Source of the DNA: Mytilus trossulus
Lineage: Eukaryota > Mollusca > Bivalvia > Mytilida > Mytilidae
Direction: 5' to 3'
DNA: 64,000 nucleotides
Assembly: GCF_036588685.1 (NCBI RefSeq)
Contig: NC_086374.1
Coordinates: 73,468,457 to 73,532,456 of the forward strand
Below the pieces are notes generated by a model that saw only the letters and a list, made by a program, of their open reading frames with translations, made no database searches and was not told the origin of the DNA. A program made the translations under genes and the position numbers. This document shows positions 55,801 through 64,000 of the stretch, in pieces. The number at the start of each line of letters is the position of its first letter. Position 1 is the first letter of the stretch.

Positions 55801-56156
55801 TATTGATGACTTTTCAATACTGTAACAGTTTATTTTTTACTGAAGTATACAAACCAAATGTCATGTTTTAAAAAAAAATGAAGGAAACCAAACTGTCTTA
55901 AAATGTTCAATATAAATTGAATAAGAATAACAAAAAGTTTCCTTTATTGACCATAAACAAAGTGAAAGATTTTTTTCATTGTAATCAGAGTGTAATCATA
56001 AAGTAATCAGGATTACAGGGTATTTTGAAAAGTAATTGATTAAATTAAATTACATGTAATCAGATTTTTGGCTGATTAATGATTACAATGATTACTTGAA
56101 GAATTGTAATCAATTACAGCTGATTAACGATTACAATTACAATTACCCCAACTCTG

Positions 56157-57804
56157 TTGTTGATAAGTCTGTCCAAGTCATTAAGACCGGTCAAACATGA
56201 CATTGGTGATAAGTCTGTCCAAGTCATTAAGACCAGTAAAACATGACATTGGTGATAAGTCTGTCAAAGTCATTAAGACTTGGTCAAACATGACATTGTT
56301 GATGAGTCTGTCCCAGTCATTAAGGCCTGGTCAAACATGACATTGGTGATAAGTCTGTCCAAGTCATTCAGACCAGTAAAACATGACATTGGTGATTAGT
56401 CTATCAAAGTCATTAAGACCTGGTGAAACATGACATAGGCGATAAGTCTGTCAAGTTATTAAGACCTGGTCAACAATGACATTGGTGATTAGTCTTTGTT
56501 AAAGTCATTAAGACTTGTTCAAACATGACATTGGTGATAAGTCTGGGTCAAAGTTATCTAGAGATGGTAAAAGATGACATTTGTTGTCAGTCTGGGTCAG
56601 TTGTTGAGACTTGGTCAAACATGACATTGGTGTTAAGTCTGGGTAAAAGTTTTTAAGACCTGATGAAACTTGACATTTGCGATATGTCTGGGTCAAAGTT
56701 ATCAAGAACTGGTCAGACTTGCCATTGGTTGCCAGTCTGAGTCAGTTGTTAAGACTTGGTCAAACATGACATTAGTGATAAGTCTGGGTCAAAGTTATCA
56801 AGACCTGGTCTAACAAGACATTGGTGATAATTCTTTGTCAAAGTTATCAAGAACTGGTCAGACTTGCCATTAGTTGCCAGTCTGAGTCAGTTGTTAAGAC
56901 TTGGTCAAACATGACATTAGTGATAAGTCTGGGTCAAAGTTATCAAGACCTGGTCTAACAAGACATTAGTGATAGGTCTAGGTCAAAGTTATCAATACCT
57001 GGTCAAACTTAACATTTATGGTCAGTCTAGGTCAATTGTTAAGACTTGGTCAAACTTGACATTGGTGATCTGTCTGGGTCAAAGTTATCAAGACCTGGTC
57101 AAACTTGATATTGGTGATCTGTCTGGGTCATTTGTTAAGACTTGACCAAACTTGACTTTGGTGGTCAGTCTGGGTCAGTTGTTAAAAGACTTGGTCAAAC
57201 ATGGCATTGGTGACAAGTCTAGGTCAAAGTTATCAATACCTGGTCAAGCTGGACATTAGTGGTCAGTCTAGGTCAGTTGTTACGACTTGGTCTAACTTGA
57301 CATCGGTGATCAGTCTGGGACAAATTTTTCAAGACCTTGTCAAAATTAACATTAGTGATATGTAAAGTCTGGAACAAAGTTATTAAGTCCTTTTCAAACA
57401 TGACATTGATGATAAGTCTGGGTCAGTTATTAAGACTTGGTCAAACTTGACATTGGTGGTAAGTTTGGGGCAGTTATCGAAACCTGGTCAAACTTAACAT
57501 TGGTGGTCAGTCTGTCAGTTATCGAAACCTGGTCAAACTTGACATTGGTGAAAGTTCTGGGTCAAAGTTATAAAGAACTGGTCAAACTTGACATTGGTAG
57601 TTAGGCTGTCAGTTATCAAGACCTGGTCAAACTTGACATTGGTGATAAGTCTGGGTCAAAGTTATCAAGACCTAGTCAAACTTGACATTGGTGAAAGTTC
57701 TGTGTCAAAGTTATCAAGAACTGGTCAAACTTGACATTTGTGGTCAGTCTGTCAGTTATCAAGACCTGGTCAAACTTGACCTAGGTAATAAGTCTGGTTC
57801 AAAG
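56157..57804. repeat. 49-bp minisatellite, main body
   Basis: More than 30 diverged units of about 47-50 bp: GACATTGGTGATAAGTCTGG then GTCAAAGTTATCAAGACCTG then GTCAAACTT. Variants have GGTGGTCAGTCTG or GTCAGTTGTTAAGACTTG. The array continues at 59107-59745 and 48838-48932; two hAT-like insertions divide it. No coding role. Confidence 0.9.
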
Positions 57805-59106
57805 CAGAGTTGGGGTAATTGTAATTGTAATCGTTAATCAGCTGTAATTGATTACAATTTTTGAAGTAATCATTGTAATCATTAATCTGCCAAAAATCTG
57901 ATTACATGTAATTTAATTTAATCAATTACTTTTCAAAATACCTTGTAATCCTGATTACTTTATGATTACATTCTGATTACAATGGAAAAAAACTTAATCT
58001 GTGTTTATGGTCATTAAAGGAAACTTTTTGATATTCTTATTCAATTTATATTGAACATGTTTAATAAGATAGTTTGGTTTACTTTTTTTTTTTTATAAAA
58101 CATGACAATCGGTTTGTATACTTCAGTAAAAATAAGCTGTTACAGTGTTGAAAAGTCACCAATACCCTAAGAAGAGACATATAATACAATTATATGTTTC
58201 TGACCTTAGTAAAAGATATTGTACATATATTAACAATTTAAAGATGTACATATATATATATATATATATATTTGATAATAATTGTTATATTCAAGTAATA
58301 CTTTTCTTTAACCCTTAATCATAATCTTTTGTTAATGTTGTGATTTTTGTCATCTTTAAATTGACAGGTAGGAAACCAATTAAGGTTTGTTTTTATTGCA
58401 ATTACCAACTGAGTATAGCTGTAGGACAATATATATGGTAAAAGATAAATCAGACATGTGATAATTTATTCAATTAGCACAAAATTAATTAAAAGTTGGC
58501 CAAATATCTTGTTTAAAATAAGCAAATTTTTGTATGTATTTGGACTGGACATGTAAAATGCAATGATTTTTATAACTTGTATTTTGTTTACAATTTAATT
58601 AAACTGGTACAATTTCATCCATATTTTAACTCCCATAAACTGCACCTTGAAACAAATATAAATTAAAGTCTAGAATATGTCAGAAGACAAACAGCAAATG
58701 CTTTTTATAAAGCTATATTCAATTGAAGTCAAAATAATTCACAGATTAATGATGATAAAGCGCAATGGGTCATTACCAATGACACAATGTTCATGTATTT
58801 ATGAAGTGAACTTTTGAGGTTTATTAAATAAATGAAGTTTGAAGTTATCATTTTATAATATAGCAAACACAATACTTTCTAAAAAATGCTACGGTTATAT
58901 ATTAAACGTTTATCCATCACATCATGCAAAATGGTTTTTTTTAATTCATTGTAATCAGATGTAATCATGATTACTTTGCCAATGTAATCATTAATTTAAT
59001 CAGACACTTTCAGAAATGATGTAATCATTAATTTAATTTAATCGTACAAATAACAAAGTAATTGTAATTTAATCAATTACATTGAAAGTAATCGGACCCA
59101 TCTCTG
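57805..59106. mobile_element. 1.3-kb hAT-like deletion derivative
   Basis: It begins CAGAGTTGGGGTAATT and ends CGGACCCATCTCTG, flanked by the exact 8-bp duplication GTTCAAAG at 57797-57804 and 59107-59114. It is the reverse complement of the two ends of the 48933-56156 element, lacks the nested repeat and lacks the 4.2-kb interior. The junction GCATTTGCTG shares ATT with both breakpoints. A TA microsatellite lies at 58246-58270. Confidence 0.88.
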
Positions 59107-59745
59107 GTTCAAAGTTATCAAGACCTGGTCAAACTTGACATTGGTGAAAGTTCTGGGTAAAAGTTATCAAGAACTGGTCAAACTTGACATTGGTGGTCAG
59201 TCTGTCAGTTATCAAAAACTAGTCAAACTTGACATTGGTGATAAGTCAAACTTGACCTAGGTAATAAGTCTGGGCCAAAGTTATCAAGACCTGGTCAAAC
59301 TTGACATTGGTGAAAGTTCTGGGTCAAAGTTATCAAGAACTGGTCAAACTTGACATTGGTGGTCAGTCTGTCAGTTATCAAAAACTAGTCAAACTTGACA
59401 TTGGTGATAAGTCTGGTTCAAAGTTATCAAGACCTGGTCAAACTTAACATTGGTGGTCAGTCTGTCAGTTATCAAGAACTAGTCAAACTTGACATTGGTA
59501 ATAAGTCTGGGCCAAAGTTATCAAGACCTGGTCAAACTTGACATTGGTGAAAGTTCTGGGTCAAAGTTATCAAGAACTGGTCAAACTTGACATTGGTGAT
59601 AAGTTTTGGTCAGTTATCGAGACTTGATCAAACTTGACATTAATGGTCAGTTGTTAAGACTTGGTCAAACTTCACATTGGTGATAAGTCTGGTTCAAAGT
59701 TATCAAGAACTGTCAAACTTGACATTGGTCGTACTATCAGGCAAC
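59107..59745. repeat. 49-bp minisatellite, right part
   Basis: About 13 further units of the same array, more homogeneous than the main body. Includes a larger period in which three units (ATCAAGACCTGGTC, GTGAAAGTTCTGGG, GGTCAGTCTGTCAG) recur together at 59107, 59285 and 59460. Confidence 0.88.
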
Positions 59746-59999
59746 TCAATAATGTCTGATGATCACATTTATTGATTACATAATTCATTGTTTTCATCTC
59801 AGAATTCAAGAACTAAGCTTTGATTCTTGAGCCAAGCAGACAATTTCTGCCATTTTTTCTCTCTTTTTATAAGATTAAGGCATCTTTAAAAAGAAATCAG
59901 CTGACCAGATCTGTCCTCAAACTTTATACTTAACCTCAGCTTATATGACTATACACAAAATACATTCCAATGCAACATCATGTGTTATCAATTTGTGAT

Positions 60000-60270
60000 T
60001 CGATGCTGTTGTTCAGTAGTTGTCGTTTGTTAATGTGGTTCATAAGTGTTTCTAGTTTTTCATTTTTTATTCAGATTAGACCGTTGGTTTTCTTGTTTGA
60101 ATGGTTTTACACTAGTAATTTTGGACCCCTTTAAAGCTTGCTTTTCGGTGTGAGACAAGGCTCTGTGTTAAAGACTGTACTTAAACCTATTAGGGTTTAC
60201 TTTCATAAATTGTGACTTGCATGGAGAGTTGTCTCATTGGCACTAAAACCACATATCTTATTTTCATATG
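60000..60270 (+). repeat. Dispersed mussel repeat family 1, copy
   Basis: Contains CGATGCTGTTGTTCAGTAGT, TTCTTGTTTGAATGGTTTTA and GAGAGTTGTCTCATTGGCAC, matching copies at 7590-7865 and 38560-38880. Confidence 0.65.
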
Positions 60271-61707
60271 AACTATATCTTTGATTTGATAGCTCCACAT
60301 GATTAATTGAATAAGATTGAAAAGACTAAAGTAAACCTGAACTGCAGATTGCAGAGCAAGTTTGAATAAACTTGTTAATTAAAAAGAAAAGATAACTGTT
60401 TGATAAATATCTGGAATTTATTGGATTTTTTTGTAATATTATTATTTTACACTGTACAACAATAAAAAAGCTAAATATCAATATCGTATTTTAGCACTAA
60501 ATTGCACATTGTTTGCTGTTTATAATGAGACTGGTTTTGAAACCCTATTGGTTAATAAGTACAGTATACAAACATGACCAACTCTTGGAATTCATTTATA
60601 ATATGACTACCATTGAATTGACCCTAGACATGAAGAATTGATATTTCATTAAAATTACTGTCTTTAACAATGACAGCTGTATAAATAATGATCAGCAGAT
60701 CATCAAATATCTATGGCAGTATAGAGTATACTCAGCAGCAAAAAAATGCAGAAACTAAAATTACAAGTGGAATAACTGGCTGGAACAAATTAAGATGATA
60801 AATCTTGAAAAGTTCTGTTTTGTTGTGTTTTGTTCAGAACATCATTTCCTGATGATTACCATATTGGTTAATTCATTTTAAAGTGTGTAGTAGGTAACCT
60901 GAGAAAAGCTATTTCAATAAACCTCAGAAAGCATTTTAGGGTTGAATTATCTTTAGTAAACTGGTAACAAGATCAAGACCACCTTTTTTCAACAAATGAA
61001 ATTATTGTAAAAAAAATTAAAGTCTTTATGTTAATCATTTTTTGTTGATCTTTTTAAGTAGCATATTCTTAACCGAAAAAATAAAACTAAACCGGTAAAC
61101 ATGTTAAAATTATGTATTTAAAAAAAAAATCTTAGTGTGTAAATGTGGCAATTACACTACCCATTTCTTTGAAACCTGTCTTATTTTATTTCTAAATTAT
61201 GCAGCAGAGATGGAAAAATATTAATTGCACAATAGTGCTTTCATTTTTTAAAAGCATTGCTATCTTTATTACATAAATATCACAAGATATTGATTCTTCT
61301 GCCAGAAAAATAAAATGGAACTTGGCAATACTGTTAAAGCCCATGAACTTAATACCTCATTAAAATGCTAAGACTTGGTTAGGTGGGTAAAAATGTGTCT
61401 TAAATGATTAAAATGCCAAATGGATGGAATAAATAATTCTGTATGAAATTGAAATATATCACAAAAGTATGCCAAAATGATTCGTATAACAAAACTATAT
61501 ACAACATGTATCACTCCATTGTGATAAAAAATGACTAGAATTAAAAATTTACCATTTACCACAAACTCATACAGTTGTTTGCTTCTTACATACAAAACTT
61601 GACCATGTGTAAAACAAACTTGTTAACAATTCATGAGGGATATTCCTTTAAAATGGATTTGGGAGGTATGAAGAAACTTGATAATTAACATACTTTCTAG
61701 TAACTGT
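60271..61707. other. Intergenic, nothing recognised
   Basis: AT-rich sequence; no splice-bounded exon, tandem array or terminal inverted repeats seen. Confidence 0.5.
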
Positions 61708-61987
61708 TACAGCCAATTTCATTGAGTGTGTAGCTAAAGGTAATATTTCTAGTTAGCTTGCTGGCTAGCTAAACTGTGAAGTCATTATTAGGTTAGGTAA
61801 ACTACCCTCTTTAAGAATAGACTAATCCGACAGAAAACCAATCTACCTGTCTATAGGACTAGGCTACTTTGAAAGGAGTGTAGTATACCTTACCATCTTA
61901 ACTAATAATGACTTCACTGCTCAGCTAGCAAGCAAGCTAACCAAAGATTTTACCTTTAGCTACACACTCAATGAAATCGGCTGTAAA
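61708..61987. repeat. 280-bp imperfect palindrome
   Basis: The left arm ACAGCCAATTTCATTGAGTG then TGTAGCTAAAGGTAA pairs with the right arm TTACCTTTAGCTACACACTC then AATGAAATCGGCTGT. Pairing continues inward through AGTTAGCTTGCTGGCTAGCT / AGCTAGCAAGCAAGCTAACC and GTGAAGTCATTATTA / TAATAATGACTTCAC, then weakly to a centre near 61847. It resembles a foldback element. No target duplication is clear. Confidence 0.7.
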
Positions 61988-63603
61988 ATATAACAACAAA
62001 CTGTGACCTGAAGCCAGGAGTAAAAGGAAACAAATAAAGTATGAGTATCAAGGAAAACAGCTGTATTAAACTGATTCGTTTTCTTTTTATCAGAAAAAAA
62101 ACCCAAAATAATATGATTCCCATGCATATAGAGTTGAACAATTAGGTCATAAACCAATCAGATTATACAATTTAATAGCCATCCAACAGTCCTAAAATTA
62201 TTCCCTTGAAACAGTCATTTTGAAAAGTTGATCACGGCCATATCATATATTTAAATAAGATCATAAAATAAAACAAAAGTTATAACCAATTAAACTATTC
62301 CTTAATGTTAAATGCATTCAACATTGTAAATCAACCCTGTCATCTATAAATATCTGTATACAAATGAAAGGAAAGGAAAACATTCAAATCAAAATGTTCA
62401 ATGCCCTCAAAATAAACAATGCATATTAAAGCAGTAGCTAATCTGCAAGGACTTCCAGAGGTAATAAATTGAGAAGGGTTATAAAATCTGTATGTCTTTG
62501 GTATCATCTTCCAGTCATTACAATTTCAGTTATTTCCTCACAAACAAATTAAAGCAAGCTTGGACCAACTAAAATCAGATTATATTTTAAGCTTTCTGCA
62601 TAAAATGACTTCTAAATTGTACCTATTAAGCATAAACTTCTCCACTGAAAAAAGTAAAATCTACTCATCAATACAGAATCTTAGACCGTTTGGATGATGG
62701 GTCAAATCCATTTTCTATGATCAATATAGATTCAAAATCAAAATTGAAAGTATGTAGTAACTAAGGATACATCTACAAAAAAATTCAAAACAAAAACTTT
62801 TGTCTAATTCTTAAATAATTGGAGGTGAAAAAACTCAAATATCAGCAAATTTGGTACCCTGACATTAGAGGATTTCTAAGTTAAGCTCTAGGTCTATATG
62901 GAATGACAGGATATAAACACAAAAAGCCAATGTTTTTTTTATGTGTCTTCCCAAATTTATTTTTTCATTTTGGAAAGAACAGTATAAATGTCAGATTTGT
63001 TCCCTACAAAACCAAATTGGTTAAGAGTAAAAAATGTCAGATTCCCCCCTCTCCAATTACTGATCACCTGACAGTAAAACAGGTATAATTTGTCTATTTT
63101 TTCCTCTTTGTTTGTGTTTTACACAAAATGTTTTCTTCAATGGGAACATTGGGTAATCAGCAATTATATAAAATACTCAGCTCACACTTACAAAATAAAT
63201 ACATCTGAAATCCCTCAACAACTAGTTTCACAGCCTTAAACATTCAAAACAAAAACAAAACTTAAACAAATTCATAAAACCACACATTCTACATCCACTG
63301 TTGCTCTGATATAGATTCAACTCATAAATACAAAAATCTTTCATCCACAAATAAAACAACTGAAACATATCCATCCATTTTTCTTTTTCAAAATAAAATT
63401 TTTAACGTAACTAGTTGTTTAGTTCTGTCCTTATATGTCACCTCCTTCACAGAATTGATAGTCTTTTGTTGCCAAGTTCCTAAAACTTATTGTAATTCAC
63501 TAAAGTAACCTTATGTCCTTCCTTGTATGATTTGTCACCTCCTCTATAGAGTTGATAGTCATTTGAACCCGAGTGTTTTTTAAATGATTGTAATTCCTGA
63601 ACA
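61988..63603. other. Probable 3' UTR and downstream sequence of the RABGAP1-type gene
   Basis: AT-rich sequence following the stop at 63606-63604. A minus-strand AATAAA occurs at about 62955. The block CTTGTATGATTTGTCACCTC then CTCTATAGAGTTGATAGTC recurs three times (about 63435, 63530 and 63630), the third inside the coding exon, so the exon end and UTR share an internal duplication of about 100 bp. Confidence 0.5.
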
Positions 63604-63924
63604 TTAGTCTTTTGGATCCTTCTTTGTATTATGATTTGTCACCTCTTTAAGAGAGTTGATAGTCTTTTGGAACCAAGTGTTTTTAGAAGATTGTAATTCA
63701 GTTATAGTAGAGTTTAATTGATGTGTCAAGTCTTGTGTTTTACATTCACTTTCTACTAAAGCTAACTTTGTTTGAGCTAGTTCGAGTTCAAGCTCTCTAA
63801 TCTGTGCATGGAGGTCTAGATATTTAGGGTTCAGAGAATCAGGATCAACCTTTGGTTCAGGAAGTTGTATCTTTCCGTCATCTTTAAACATCTTTGAACA
63901 GTTGTCACAGGACTTCACTTGTCC
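63604..63924 (-). CDS. RABGAP1L: Last coding exon of a RABGAP1/RABGAP1L-type Rab GTPase-activating protein
   Basis: A 321-nt exon (106 codons plus TAA) starting at acceptor TTTATTTTAG, phase 0, and reading GQVKSCDNCSKMFKDDGK first. It contains a coiled coil, LHAQIRELELELAQTKLALV then ESECKTQDLTHQL, and TWFQKTINSLKEV. In vertebrate RABGAP1 and RABGAP1L the C-terminus has the same IRELELELAQTKLQLVE and TWFNRTL..SIK pattern, from memory. Those proteins have PTB, kinesin-like and TBC domains upstream, none of which is in the window. The family stimulates GTP hydrolysis on Rab proteins in membrane traffic. RABGAP1 and RABGAP1L cannot be separated on this piece. Confidence 0.88.
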   Translation of the reverse strand, partial: GQVKSCDNCSKMFKDDGKIQLPEPKVDPDSLNPKYLDLHAQIRELELELAQTKLALVESECKTQDLTHQLNSTITELQSSKNTWFQKTINSLKEVTNHNTKKDPKD

Positions 63925-64000
63925 CTAAAATAAAATAAAGAAGCTCAACTTAAGTAATATATCATTAAAGTTCTCATATTTCAGATTGTTTTAAAACATA

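Larger units (their letters stand above)
48933..56156. mobile_element. 7.2-kb hAT-like transposon, non-autonomous
   Basis: It begins CAGAGATGGG and ends CCCCAACTCTG, an imperfect inverted repeat. It is flanked by the exact 8-bp duplication TTGTTGAT at 48925-48932 and 56157-56164, as expected of hAT transposition. Subterminal regions are dense in TAATCATTAATTTAATTA-type motifs, on both ends. A second element sits inside at 49338-51104. Other contents: an unusual structured sequence in two copies, a 40-bp tandem array, and open frames with no recognisable transposase. A deletion derivative lies at 57805-59106. Confidence 0.85.

Overview
The window is eukaryotic, AT-rich, intron-rich DNA, almost certainly from a bivalve mollusc and most likely a Mytilus-type mussel. 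The basis is a nanchung/OCR-type TRPV channel with many small exons, a ciliary microtubule inner protein gene and a RABGAP1-family terminal exon, set among dispersed repeats that I recognise from mussel genomes. The species call is from memory of those repeats and was not searched.

Layout. 1-1625 is a 36-bp minisatellite. 1626-6669 has no gene I can support. 6670-32583 (minus strand) is a complete TRPV channel gene of about 17 exons, joined by phase-consistent GT/AG sites into a protein of about 780 residues: N-terminal region, ankyrin repeats, S1-S6, C-terminal coiled coil. 32584-32911 is a 328-bp divergent promoter with a degenerate RFX X-box and a forkhead motif. 32912-46319 (plus strand) is a seven-exon, 319-residue CIMIP2/FAM166-type gene. 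46320-63603 is intergenic, dominated by a roughly 49-bp minisatellite broken by two hAT-like transposons with exact 8-bp target duplications. 63604-63924 (minus strand) is the last coding exon of a RABGAP1/RABGAP1L-type gene that continues beyond the window.

The main discovery is in the TRPV gene. Three consecutive exons (12554-12400, 12132-11987, 10492-10329) each encode the end of S5, the pore turret, pore helix and selectivity filter. All enter in phase 1, leave in phase 0 and have lengths of 2 modulo 3. Exactly one can be used per transcript without a frameshift, so the gene can build three channels with different pores. The S6 exon also ends in a duplicated 5' splice site whose distal use would insert 19 residues into the TRP helix. 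The N-terminal region has an 18-nt microexon and a 63-nt Lys/Arg-rich cassette, both phase-neutral.

The two divergent genes share a ciliary theme: TRPV channels of the Nan/OCR class work in sensory cilia, and CIMIP2 proteins sit inside axonemal doublets. The promoter motifs fit joint ciliary control, but that is inference.
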